Shown: positions 23,057 through 34,819 of the stretch, piece by piece
Numbering within the stretch: the stretch's first letter is position 1
Layout of the letters: every line of letters begins with the position of its first letter
Assembly (NCBI GenBank): GCA_944990035.1
Contig: CALYLX010000048.1
Location: 62,001-126,000 of the forward strand
Length of the DNA stretch: 64,000 nucleotides
Source of the DNA: Clitopilus passeckerianus
Taxonomy: Eukaryota; Basidiomycota; Agaricomycetes; Agaricales; Entolomataceae
Reading direction: 5' to 3'
Program-made: the position numbers and the translations under genes
The notes under the pieces: model-generated
What the model saw: only the letters and a program-made list of their open reading frames with translations
Databases searched by the model: none
Told to the model about the DNA's origin: nothing

Positions 23057-24864
23057 ATGGGCATTCTAGGATACTTCTCAATGTCGAAGGAGAATGTTAT
23101 CGTTGTGGCTAAAGAGGAGCCACGCGTACCTTTGTCAGAGGTAGCAGTCGGGAAGGAAGCCTCGGATAGTTCTGTTCCCCCAATCATCATTACCGCACCA
23201 ACATTCCCCGAAGCTGATTCAGTCCCTATTTCCCCCGTTACTAGCTCTCAGTCGAAGTACTCAGACGTAAAGTCCTCCAAGAAGGAGAGAGAGTCGAAGT
23301 CGAACACTTCAAAGCCGATATTCTCAGTACCCCTTCGGAAGAAGAAACAACCAAAGACCGACTCTGTCACGCCCGCTCACGCACCGGTACCTGCACATCA
23401 CAAAAGACACGAACACAAACCTGCTCTTTCTGGGGCCAAAGAGCACGACAAGAAGTCACATGCATCTTCTTCGTTCTTCGCCAAACGCTTCCTGCCAGGC
23501 AGGAACGCAGAAAAGCAGGCCAAGAAGTCCGCCCTTGTCGTTCGCTCCCTCATCGTTGGCCCTTCCGCCGCCAACCCCAAGATTACAGCCGCATACGCAA
23601 AGCCTCGGCTGAACAAGATCAAAGCTCAGCTTAGCAAGCCCAAATCTGCGAACAAGGTCATCGCACAGCTTCGTGCACTCCCTCTTGGAGATTTCAGGCC
23701 TGGAGGAGCAGTCCCAGCCTCAGTGACAGCGCAATATAACGGACCACAAGGACCCATCCATGCTGTTTGCCTTGCACATCCAGACGCTGAGGTCCAGCGA
23801 CTGCACTTCGCTGCACTGGTCGAGGTCGAGGAAGAGTCGACCTCCGTTGATTCTTTCGGCATTCCGTGGTTCACTCTCCCTGATGCTCCGGATTTCAATC
23901 TCTCCCTTGACAAGCTTGTTGAGGTCTTTAATGAGATGAAGATTATTGACTTGCTCACTGCACCTGAGCTGGGTATCGGTCAACCTGGAGATGGGCCGGG
24001 ACTCTTGGCTGGTTCGGTGCCAACCGCAGAGACGGTTCTCAAAGGCATTCAGGATATTACACCGCAGCTCATGGCATTGAGTTATGCGACCGGCAAGGCT
24101 ATTGTCCCCGATCATACTGGAATACATCCACCAACGGATCGGTTCTCTGTTTTGACTTGTAAGTCCTCTCGTGCATATATAAGAGCATCTTGTTGACTCA
24201 ACTATGTAGACTGGTGGGGTTTGGAGCTGCTCCTTCCCCCGCCCTCGATTCAATACCTCTCAGTTCGTCCGCTTTCTTACTGCTGCCGATACAACCATTC
24301 AAGCTCCTCCTAGACTGTCCGTTCGGTGTCGGGAACCGTCATGAACTTCCTGACAGCACTCGCCATGGTTAACAACGGCGTCAGGGAGATCATGCCGTTT
24401 ATCCGCTACATTGCTCAATACGTTGATTGGGAATTCAGCCTGATCAAAGCCCAGGATAAAGGCAAGGGAGTTATCTGTGCTGCTACCTGGTAGATCTTCC
24501 TAGCCTCGTATATATTCTTGAATACGAACTCACCAACCTATCTAGGATCATGCCTGCAGCATTGGTGCCTCGCCCATGGGACTTCCCTGATCCTCCTGCA
24601 CCCTCGACATCTGACACCAAAGATCCGACTACAAAGGCTCCAGCAGCTACTACTCCCGTAGAAGTAGACCGACCCGCTTCTCCTACCCCTCCGGCCGAGC
24701 CAACCCCTCCAACTCCTCCTGCAGATAAACCAGAAGATGCACCAGTTGACGAGAAGCCTGTCCTTCCGACCATGCCAATAGCCCTTCCGCCAATTTCTCT
24801 CGCCGATGCTGTTGATCAAGCCAATTCTAGTGCTGTTTCCGAGGAGATCGCTGCGGAGAAGTGA
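23057..24864 (+). CDS. Conserved basidiomycete-type protein of unknown function
   Basis: Exons 23057-24158, 24210-24262, 24314-24489 and 24546-24864 give 549 residues with correct phase at every junction. Residues 1-170 are Ser/Lys-rich and disordered. Residues 175-370 form a folded, Ala/Leu-rich region (for example KVIAQLRALPLGDFRPGG). The best-ordered block is split over three small exons: YWWGLELLLPPPSIQYLS, then VMNFLTALAMVNNGVREI, IRYIAQYVDWEFSLIK and ICAATWIMPAALVPRPWDF. The tail is Pro/Thr/Glu-rich. No catalytic motif or signal peptide is visible, and the mildly hydrophobic blocks look amphipathic rather than clearly membrane-spanning. I cannot assign a function. A second in-frame ATG at 23081 is an alternative start. 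Confidence 0.75.
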
Positions 24865-25172
24865 TCATACTTTATGGGCCGGTGATATCCTCCCTTTTGC
24901 ATCCTGTCACGAATTACCACGATTCTTTATGTGTATTATATTTTTGGACCTTGGACCCAATACTGCTTTGCATGGTGCCGCATTCTCTGACTCCATTACT
25001 TTATACCCATCACCCTAATACGTTCATTGCCGTCTTGTTTTTGCACGACTGATGCCCTTATGTCGTTTGCTAAGTAGGTAGATCCGGAGATAATATATTG
25101 TGTCCAGATATTAAAATGGTACAACAAGAGATTCAGTTTACAGATTACAGTAAGATCTATGACGATCCGGTA
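24865..25172. other. Convergent 3' region
   Basis: The 549-aa protein gene (+) and the inhibitor gene (-) end here. Nothing else is recognised. Confidence 0.5.
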
Positions 25173-25612
25173 TTACTGGGTGGTAACAACGCTATCGGGC
25201 TCTGTGATGATTGTAAGTGGAGCCCAAGGCAATGGCTTGAAAGGAGAACTAACCGATATAATCAATATCACCCCCTACAAAGGATTGGAACGAGTTCAGG
25301 AGCTCGTCGGGGAGCTCTGCAGCGAATCCCTGAAAGGTGTGTGGTCGATGAGGCGATCGTTCAACCACTGGAAGAACACTCACGTTGAGTACGGTACCAT
25401 ATTTCTGGGTAACCTTTCCGCCTTTCCAAGAAAAGTGTAAGGCTCGAACCCATGAGAATCACCTTGTTTGACAACGTACCCTTCTGGTCAACATCGTTTG
25501 CGTACTCCTCCACCTTGTCCTGTGAAACTTGGTCCTTGAAGACGACGATGTATTCTGTTCGATATGTGAGAGGTTTCCATACGGATGGTGACCTCTACTC
25601 ACTGTTGGGCAT
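25173..25612 (-). CDS. Peptidase inhibitor I9 protein (proteinase A inhibitor 1-like)
   Basis: Five tiny exons (25612-25603, 25554-25480, 25421-25384, 25329-25254, 25201-25173) encode only 75 residues; no single long frame reveals the gene. The joined protein runs from MPNKYIVVFKDQVS through KYGTVLNGFAAELPDEL to DSVVTTQ. It has the I9 (subtilisin propeptide) fold signature IVVFK...GFAAEL. It also closely resembles the Pleurotus ostreatus proteinase A inhibitor POIA1, including the C-terminal VTTQ that occupies the protease active site. There is no signal peptide, so it should act in the cytosol or vacuole on a subtilisin-type protease such as proteinase B, and it may help such proteases fold. 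The first exon is 10 nt. It is divergent from MAG1 with about 250 bp between start codons. Confidence 0.9.
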
Positions 25613-25864
25613 TGTTTTATGAATTGCTGCGGTCCTTCTGAATGGTATGGAACAAGCCCTGCTCCGGAAGCCCTGACGCCATCTTATCGCTCTCTGTGGG
25701 AGCATAACGTCACGATCCCCCTCGTCACGGTGGCGTCACAGTCTGCCGAAAAAGGTAATCAAGGCTCAGTCAGCAATCCATACGCGGGTCAGGGTCGTCG
25801 GTCCCTCGACAAGTCATAAATGAGGCGACACGTCGAACGCGTTGTTATGTGGCGCCCCCAGTGA

Positions 25865-27690
25865 ATGCCATTCCTGAGAGCTTTAACAACCCATCGTACT
25901 ATCCTGGTGTCTATTTCAAGAAGAATGAGCTCAAGATCCACGCGTTCAAGTTCAAGGATTGCTGCCGCGGCTGCTGCAAATGAGCCTGAAAGCAATGGAA
26001 CAGCAACTCCCAAGATGACCGGCAAACGCAAGGCAAATGCCGAGGCAGCCCCTGCAACACCTGCAGCACCCACGAAACGAAAGAGGGCGACAAAAGCTGC
26101 CAGCAAGAAAGAAGAGACCGAAGAGACACCTGCTGTGAATGAAACTACTTCTGATACGGCCGACAATACAGCTCCTGTTCCAGAGTCTTCAACTGATGCA
26201 GACGGCAAAAAGGATGCTTCGCTTGTGCCAGCTGTTTTAACGTTCTCTTTTGAAGAGGCCAAGAAACATTTGATTCATGTCGACCATCGTTTCGAAGACT
26301 TGTTCGAGAAATTGGAGTGCAAGCCCTATCAACATCTCGAAGCTGTGCATCCCTTCCGGTGAAATGAGTTTACATATTACTTCCCGCCTTAATTGCTAAA
26401 CCATCAATACAGTGCCTTGGCTACATCTATTTTGTAAGCCTGCTCGGTAAATCTCCTAGCTCATGAGATCTGAGAATGTTGGCAGAGGACAACAGATCTC
26501 CTGGCTTGCAGCACGGTCTATCATCCACCGTTTCCGACGTCTCTACGACTCGTCACTTCCGGAGAAACATAGCGACGAGTCAGTATTCATTATGAATCAC
26601 CTTTGATTACACTGAAGCCAATTAAGTCATAGAGCAAGCGTGCTATCCTTCCCGACTCCTGAACAAGTAGCCAAGACTGACATTACAACTCTGAAATCTG
26701 CCGGACTCAGCACTAGGAAAGCGGAATATGGTATGATCTTCTTTTTTACATTATTAATCATGAAGCTGGAAATCTTAATCCTCACTTTTTCTCTAGTTCA
26801 AGATCTTGCAGCCCGCTTCGCTGATGGCCGTTTATCGACGCAGAAGCTCCTCAAAGCGTCGGACGATGAGCTAGCAGAAATGCTCATAGAAGTCAGAGGT
26901 ATTGGAAGGGTAGGTGCGGTCGTACATCAGTCTTTGCTTCTACCTACGCGTTACCCCTTATCAGTGGACTGTTGATATGTTTTCCATCTTTTCACTTCGA
27001 CGCCCCAACATTTTGCCCGTCGGTAAGAATTTATTCAAGCCCGGTTGTAAGATGATTGCTCATCTCGGACCCTTGTACAGGTGACCTTGGAGTCCAGCGT
27101 GGCGTAGCTCGTTGGTTCCTTGCCCTCCATTCCCCTAACTATAACGTCGGAATCTCCCCTCAGAAACTTCCGGGGAATCCTACCCCCGCAGCTGACAAGA
27201 CGAAAAGGAAGGGCAAATCTCCAGAGAAGAATGGGTCTCCGACCAAAGAGCCGACCCCCGATATCTCATCTGTGCCACCCACGACTATCCTTGAGGATGT
27301 TTCGGAAGCAACGGAGGCGCCCAAGCTACCACCGCCATTTACGCCGTCGATTAAGAAGACGCTGGGAAAGGCGGCGGTTGATCCTGACGAAGAGCCTGAC
27401 CCACTGCCGGAAGGCTTGACAATTGCTATCCTGAAAAGCCGGCTAGACGGAAAGAAGAAGATCAAGTAAGCTTTCACCTACCTATTGGGAGAAAAGGAGT
27501 ATCTCATTACCCCCCAGGGGTGCCCTTTTGACTCCTCAGGAAATGGAGGATTTGACGGAATCTTGGAAACCCTATAGAAGTCTCGGTATGTTATCCTCTG
27601 GGCGTTTACTTACGCCCGCACTAACAATCTTTACACGCGTCAGGTGTTTATTATATGTGGGCCCTAGCTGATACAGGTGTCGGCGAGTAA
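25865..27690 (+). CDS. MAG1: DNA-3-methyladenine glycosylase (HhH-GPD, AlkA/Mag1 family)
   Basis: Nine exons join in phase. The N-terminal 125 residues are Ala/Lys-rich and basic. The glycosylase core begins at LTFSFEEAKKHL, then VDHRFEDLFEKL, and ALATSILGQQISWLAARSI, the family's hallmark region, coded by a 21-nt exon plus the next one. The helix-hairpin-helix is IEVRGIGRWTVDMF, and LPVGDLGVQRG carries the conserved Asp of the active site. A charged insert of about 95 residues (27165-27470) separates this from the last family segment (ESWKPYRSLGVYYMWAL). The enzyme removes alkylated purines in base excision repair. The first ATG gives an Arg-rich, acid-free start (MPFLRALTTHRTILVSISRR) that looks mitochondrial. 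The in-frame ATG at 25925 would give a nuclear form, so dual targeting by alternative starts is plausible. Confidence 0.92.
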
Positions 27691-28080
27691 TACAATGACC
27701 TGAGCCTGTGTATGAACGCGTATGCAGACTTGTTACAACGTGTATAATGAAAACGGCGCCTGCATGTGATGTGACATCACGCGCCAATCTCGCTTTGTGT
27801 TGTTAATCCACGCCGCCTCCAGCCCTTGTCCTCGCGCTTTGTCTGACGCTTATTGTCGTCGTGTGGTCGCCACCTGGTCTAGTCGGCTTTTGTTCGCTGT
27901 TAAATACGGCCTCGGGAAGCATTTTACTATAACTTGGGCCTCACTCTGGCATTGGCGTGCCGCTTTGACTTTGGACGCCATCATTCTCAACTCAGCTTGC
28001 AAGTCAAAGCGTCTCTTGTCTTTGCTCGCTCGCTTTGACCTGCCTTCGGAGCTTTTATACCAGCCTTCAAAGGAGCCACG
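27691..28080. other. Promoter region of the protein kinase gene
   Basis: No gene is seen. An open frame (27797-28132) enters from here but has no features and is out of frame with the kinase. Confidence 0.45.
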
Positions 28081-29745
28081 ATGCAATTATCGATCTCACG
28101 TGAACCCCGACATCACTCAGTGTCCACATTGAGCCCAACAACTTCACATCGCCTTGAACAATCGGACTCAATGCCTCTTTCATTGCACCACGACGACACT
28201 TGCCCCTTCGCAAAAATCGCAATACCAGACGTTGGCCATACCATCAAACCGTCTCTTAGTGACCACTTCGACGAATCTATGGACTCAGGAGATCTATCTA
28301 TGCAGCATATACCGGCAGAGGAATCTTTCTCTCAGATACGTCCTTTGTTCTCGTCGACGCCACAGAAAAGCATCAAGGATCAAGATATTTCTGTAGAGCC
28401 CAGAATTTTTGAGCAAGATTCCATAGATCACTCCAGCTCAGACCTCTCCCTATATATGCACGAATACCACGACCTTCATTTCGGATTGGATAGCCATCCC
28501 AGTGACGAATCTCTCAGTTTTGATTCCCATACGACTGATATCCTTGATGCCAGTCTACTTTGTCCCCACTTTCCAACTGGCCATCGGCTCAACCCATATT
28601 TCTCCGAAGTCTACCAGTTGGAGGAGGAGCTTGGATCGGGTGGTTACGGTTTTGTCATGACGGCTGTTCATCGGCGAGACGGATATGAGGTCGCAGTCAA
28701 ATTTATCATCAAAAGCAAGGTGCCAGAGCACGCCTGGACCCACCATGAGACCCTTGGCCGGCTGCCGACTGAAGTCATGTTATTGAGCTTTGTCGATCAC
28801 AAGAACATCGTCAAAGGGCTCGACCTCTTTGAGGACGAGATCTACTACTACTTAGTACGTTTAAGCTATGTTTCTATTCAAGATCACCAATCCAACTCTT
28901 CGACCAGGTCCAGGAGTTGCATGGTTCGCCATGGTACAAGCGCAACCGCCAAAACCGGAGATGTGTATCCTCCGAGTCAATTAGCCCAGCAACACCCTAT
29001 CTGTCTCCTTCCATCTCCGCGACCTCACTTTCGAGCTCTCGAGGAAGTAGCTCCCCCAACTTACTGTCAACGCCACCCAACATCCCCGAGCCACTTCCGG
29101 TAGTGAGCCACATAACTAAGAAGTCCATCGCTCAACGGCCAGAATACCGCAGACGTGCATCTCATGACCTCTTTGAATGCATCGAGCAATCAGAGCACAA
29201 GCGTCTATCCGAGCGGCAGGCCAAATATGTCTTTGCGCAGGTCGTTGATGCTGTTTACTACCTCGACAAAAACGGGATTTCTCACCGGGATATCAAGGAT
29301 GAGAATCTCGTGATAGACGAGGATCTTCGGGTATGTATACGCACTGTCGAATACCTTGAATAACTGTTGATGCTCATCTCCTCTGTAGGTCAAGCTTATT
29401 GACTTCGGAAGTGCATCATGTGTCGACCCAGATGAACCTCGCCCTTATTATACCCTATTCTACGGTACAACTGCCTACGCCTCGCCGGAAATTCTCCTCA
29501 AGAAAGAGTATCAAGCAGCTCCTGCGGAGATATGGACTCTCGGAGTGCTCATGTCGTACCTTTTAACAGGCTCATCCCCATTTCCCACTGTCAAGGATGC
29601 TATTCACGGCAGGATGGTGATTGTGGATTTGCCCAGTGTCCGACTCTCGAGGTCTGCGACGAGCCTTATGCGTCGGTGTCTGGATCCCGATCCTCGTACT
29701 CGCGCTACTATCGCGGAGGTCAGGGCCCACCGGTGGTTCCGTTGA
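28081..29745 (+). CDS. PAS-kinase-like serine/threonine protein kinase
   Basis: Exons 28081-28854, 28908-29330 and 29389-29745 give 517 residues. Residues 1-170 are disordered, Ser/Asp/His-rich and without a visible PAS domain. The kinase domain starts near residue 178: Gly loop LGSGGYGFV, Lys in VAVKFI, catalytic HRDIKDEN, DFGSAS, activation-loop end GTTAYASPE, and EIWTLGV. Hinge and helix residues (VQELHGSPW...DLFECIE, IKLIDFGSA-like strand) are closest to PAS kinase/Psk1. About 80 Ser/Pro-rich residues are inserted directly after the hinge, between HGSPW and DLFECIE. PAS kinases in yeast adjust carbohydrate partitioning and translation in response to nutrients; that role is inferred. All catalytic residues are present. 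It may be a shortened relative that lost its sensor domain. Confidence 0.85.
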
Positions 29746-30113
29746 AACATCCTCGGAAAGCACCAAAAGCCTGACAGGGGCAATGCAATTTATCATCGGA
29801 AACCTTCTCTCCATTGTATCTATACCATCGCCATACCTTCTTCGAGCTCCGGCAGTTCGCATATCTCTAGCATACTTTTCGTTTCCTCTGCATACGCATC
29901 ATTATACCCTAGACATCCAACTCTCGCACGTTCGTGTACTTTATGTTTTACTATTGCATTGTTACTGGAACACACTCTTTGTTGGCACGTCTACATCAAT
30001 TACATTCAGGACTTAATACAGTCAGCTGGCCAGAATGCTTGAGGTCCAGAGATCAATGCATGTCCAAGTACAAGAATCGAGCAGGCACAACAAGGCATAT
30101 CGACAAAGGGAAA
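29746..30113. other. Convergent 3' region
   Basis: The kinase gene (+) and the transporter gene (-) end toward each other. The frames seen here have no motif. Confidence 0.5.
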
Positions 30114-33100
30114 CTAGGCAGCATCAAGAAGCCGACGGTCGCTATCTTCTGGAGAAAGGAAAAGAGCCTCAAACTCTTCAGCAGACTCTCCAATCACTCC
30201 AAAGGCGTTCTGCATGGTCCTTCCAAGAGATTCTAACTCTTCGGTAACGCCTTTCATCGCCAAGGCGTAAGCAAAGAACAGAAGTTGCCTCGACCCTTTC
30301 ACCTCTCGGTTTCTAACCACATCCAACTTCCTGATCGCCTCAACCTTGCAAGGGTGTTCGGAGAAGAGACTTAATCGGAAGAGACAAAGCACATACCAGT
30401 CTTTGCCTAGCTTTCTCAGCAGGAGGCAGATACGGTGGAAGAGGCGTTTTGAGCTTAAATGCGGATGCTAGCACAGAGAAAGACAGAAGAATATTCCCGA
30501 CCATCTCATGTCGTTCCCTGTTAACCGGAATGATGAAGTCTCGTCGGACGCTCTATATAGAGGGTCAGCTATCAGGGTAATACATCGTATGTGGTCACTC
30601 ACAGTGTACCATTCTTCTCGCGTTGTCACACAACGAATACTGTGTAACCTGTCCAGTATTGTCTGAAGGCTGGTCAAGATGCCCCTGTACAACAGCACAG
30701 GGAACGGTCCTTTTAGGCGTGGTTCATGCTGCGTCAAAGCCAGCAACCCCTGTAGCTCAATCAACTTGATCTGGAGGTGAAGTTCCCTGTGTATATATCC
30801 GTCAATAATAGTCGGCAGGAAAAGATACAAAGTATGCTTACATAGCCATGAATTCCCTGATAGAGTTGTTCAGCCTAGTGAGCTGGAAAGTTGAGGCCTC
30901 GGTCATCTCTGTTTCAGCCTCTCCTGAACCGTCCTCTCTGCGGTATTCAGGGGCGAAGGAGTTGGAAGCTACTAATCGAGAGTAGAGCCAGCCGGTATTT
31001 AAACAGAACCTAAAAGAATTTCATTAGTCTTGAGAGTGACCGATGAGGATATTTGGACGCACTCGGTCAGAGCATGCAGGAGTTCCCGACGGGCTTCGGT
31101 TGGCCACCAGATTCTTGATACAATGGCAGCCCAGACGACACCCGCAGTAACAGCTACTGCACGATGGGTAGCAACATATACGACTGAGAGGTCCTTATCT
31201 CGAGCATTGTAGCTGGAGTAATCGTGTGAGCCAACTAAAAAACAATATGGGGCTAACGGTGCTCACGAGTATAAGCAAGTCAGGTTATACGTCAGTAAAA
31301 GGAAACGTGAAGCAGTCCCATACTCTGGTCGACTCAAGCCGAGGTAAAAGCAGGGTATCGAGTAGAAGAAGCCGAATATCGAAAGAATGACAGGGTCTTC
31401 GGGGAAGAGTGAATATATTCCGGCGGCTACTGCAGCACCAAGCCTGTGAAGATTGCGGGTGAGTGGCTGACGGACACGCTTTACCTGATTGAGACTCACA
31501 GTGTACAGAATATGCGCTGTAAGCTCAGGTTGTTTGTCTACAGATTTGGTCAACAACCTATACAATAAGAATATTCGGTACACTCACTGCTCCAATTGTA
31601 GGCGAGATGACAACGAAAAACTATCATCACCATGAGTCCGATGCGTACATTTAGTGGGCTGGGAAACAGATACCGATATGAGGGCCCACTCTCCCTGGAA
31701 TTCGAGGAAAATAGGTCGTGTGTTATCGAAGAAAGCGGGGGCCGCCAGTACTGCCATCGCCATACCGGCTTTGAAAGCATACTTGACATCTCGCTCTGTC
31801 AATCGGCTGCCGATGGTCCATAACGTTTGCTTGATCCGGCCAAGCCAAGTCAACTCGTGGCGGGACGGGGTTTGAAGGGTATCTGGGGCATGGGGCCGAA
31901 CTTTTGGGAACGCTGGGACTGGGTGTCGACCCTCGTACTTTATATATGTAGCTGAACAGAGGAGGGGTCAGTTAAATAAACGCGACATTGGGGCCAGACA
32001 TACATAGTCGTTTTCTAAGGCCTTCTCTGGGCCGATTCTTCTGAGCCTCATCCTTGGTGAAGAGGGTTTTGATGAATCGCGTCCACCAGTGATCGCGATG
32101 GGCTCGTTCATGTTCAAAGGCATATATGCGCCTCATGGCATCTATTAAAGACGTCATCTCCCTTGCAAATTCTTGCAGAGTAAAGATGAAGCTATCAGAT
32201 TTATCAGCCTGTCGTTAGAAATTCTTTGGAAAATGAACCCACAAATAAACCAGGAAGATATCCTCGTTGTCGTTCCCGGCTGTCAAAGGGTTGACAATAT
32301 AATCGCCTCTGCTTGTCGATACAGATGCTATTGATTGGTGGGAGTCTGTGAGGTTATCGCTCCTCCTATACCAGCGAAGCACAGCATGGTTAGAGGTGCT
32401 CTCGAATCTGACCAGGGCCCGTTCGATGCCAACCATCAACTCGACGAATTCGGCTGCGCTGAAGCCTCCTTTCCTCTTCCCGGCATGAGAATGTTCAAAA
32501 GCTTCTTTCAGACGTTTGAGCGAAGCTGTACATGAAGACTAAAACAAGGCCATTAGGTTTATGTATGAATGGAAGGTATATGTGCTTACAGAAAGTGCTT
32601 TCAAAGGAGGCCCAAGTTCGTCCACAACGTCGCCAAACATGTCAGCTGCGGCCTTCAGCATTGCCCTCTCTTCATCTTCCTCGCTCAATGGCTCCAAACC
32701 AACCCCGTCCTGTTCCCGTCTCTTGTCCTTTCGCCGCTGGCGTCTTGACATACCAGCCTTGGTCAACTCGTATTGCAGCCTTGTGCCACTTCTCAGGCCG
32801 TTTAGATGCTGACCCAACCTGTTCAGGCTATCGACGGTGTCTTCATATGCGGCCTTTCCTGTGTTGGCGGCCCAGGAAGTAGGCCCATCACCTCGAGGAA
32901 CCCATTCAGTTCTTGCTTCTCCAAGGCTTTTCTTCAAACTGGTAAAGCTGCTCTGATGGTTCTCGACGGCTCTTTGCACCTTCTCCAGATGGGATTTAAC
33001 GTGCACGCCACCTTCCAGCAGAAACGTACTCGTGAGCATATTGAGGACGGTTGAGAAGGAGTCCAAGGTCTTTGACATGCTGTTTTGAAGATTCTGGGTT

Positions 33101-34539
33101 GCTGTTTGGGGCCAGATGGAGAGGCAAACAATATTGGAGATGAGCGATCCAAAACCAACAATCGCTGCCACTTGCAGCAGGGTGTGCAGGCCGCCTTCCT
33201 TGACAACTCTATAACCTTTGTCAGGGCTTTGCATTGACCGAAGTTGTGAACAGGACCTACACCGTCGAAATTAGGATAACCATCATGCTGCAAGCTGACG
33301 ATAGAGTTAGCATATATGCGGTGATCTCTCAAGAGACAGTTCACCCGTATTATACGAAGGATTTGCCATCCATACTTTGGACCAAGCAATGGCACTCATA
33401 CTGACACCAACCCAAATAATGGCAATTACATCTCCAAGCCATTCCAGACCTGGGCTGAGCTCCAACCACCAATACACTGACATTGACGCCAACGACACGA
33501 AAGCCGCATAGAGAACCCCAAGGGCGCAGAGGAGGTCTGCTTCAATCATTCCACCCATAGTCTTAGCAGGGTTATAGTACACTGCTCTGAAAGCAACATG
33601 TAAGTTACCAGCACAGCAAAGATCTTCAAGTAGCCATGCTCACATGCTTGCCACGAGATGTGCGCTTGGGGACGGCTTGGTCGAGCCAGGTCCGTATGAG
33701 GTGATAGAGCCAATGAAGCGGGACAGCGCCGGCATGTATGTGAAGAGAGATGCAAGGAAATATGCCAACGAACATTTGAAAATGTTGCGGTATAAGGGAG
33801 GGATATTGGGTATGCGTTTCCACCAACTTCGACCGGTTTGAGTAGGGGTGCCGGGAATGTCGTCTTCCGAATCTGAGTCTTCTGACGCCGTACTTGTATC
33901 AGAATCATTGTTGGTATCGGCCTCATGGAACCTTCCCGGAGCTGTGCGTGCAGGGCTCGTCTCCCGGGATGGGCTTGATAACCTCGACCTCACAACGTTC
34001 GGCGGTTCTAGCATGCCAGACTCGCTGCCCATCATCGAGCCCTGCGGGGAGGTGACGAGGGCAGAACGAACTCTATGGCCGGTTGGTGTTGATCCTGCTG
34101 TTCGCAGGTCAGCATAAGGCACATCGTTCTCCATAAGTTGTCCAAATAGCGTCCATTGATGGTCTGGTGGGGAGGCAAGACTGAATCCTGGTCGACTACT
34201 AACACTGGATGGACCAGGTTGTGCGGCTGTGGTCCGTTGCCTGACGCTGTATGGTGACGAGGTGCTACGTTTCCCCATAGTTGGCAGTGGCCGTGGGGCA
34301 TTGCCATCCCCGAAGTCATGAGCAGACGAACGGCTGGGAGACGTGTATGGAAGCTGGTCTGGCGACCCAACAAGCAGGTTGGTAGTTGAATCCGCATCCT
34401 CAAGAGTCAGTGAACGAGCTTCAAAGGGGTCCATGAGGGATCTCCTCAAAGACGCTCTCTGGGTTGGTGTTGGTGTCCGAGAAATGTCCTGGTCATTGTG
34501 CATCATTTGGCAGCACGTCGCGTTGCCTTCGCGTGCCAA
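30114..34539 (-). CDS. ArAE/FUSC-type membrane transporter (BRE4-like)
   Basis: A large gene with many exons, about 1,000 residues. It starts at 34539 with a Ser/Pro-rich cytosolic segment of about 230 residues. The first membrane block follows (YRNIFKCSLAYFLASLFTYM, ALGVLYAAFVSLASMSVYW, VIAIIWVGVSMSAI, TACSMMVILISTVVVKEG, LLQVAAIVGFGSLISNIVCL). A long cytosolic helical region covers about 32000-33100. A second block has DVKYAFKAGMAMAVLAAPAF and five further hydrophobic segments (31200-31800). The C-terminus ends in LLDAA. This two-block layout matches the 'putative ER transporter, 6TM' (ArAE_2_N) plus DUF2421 architecture of fungal relatives of yeast Bre4 and bacterial aromatic-acid and fusaric-acid exporters. 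The substrate is unknown. The exact exon set in 30390-32600 is approximate. The P450 gene follows upstream on the same strand. Confidence 0.8.
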
Positions 34540-34819
34540 GGCGAGTATGTCAGTGGCGTGAGACGATTACTTTTAGGAGGGTTCTCCGAGACTTCGATAA
34601 GGACTTGCAGAACTCCAAGGGCTTGTAAAGTTCGCAGAAAGACACCAAGCTCGACGAATGCGTCCGCGACGCGGCTGGCAATGGCGATCAACGTTGGCAG
34701 TTCTTTGGCCGCCAATTCAGGCACTCCTGCGCGTCGCCATTAAAGCCTAACAATAAGCCAGGCCGCCGCCTGGCCCTCGTGGCAGATTATAATTTATTAC
34801 GTTGTTAAAGTACATTTCT

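Noticed and set aside
34498..34743. Overlapping frames of about 75-80 codons on both strands upstream of the transporter gene
   Set aside because: No motif on either strand; most likely promoter and 5' leader of the transporter gene.
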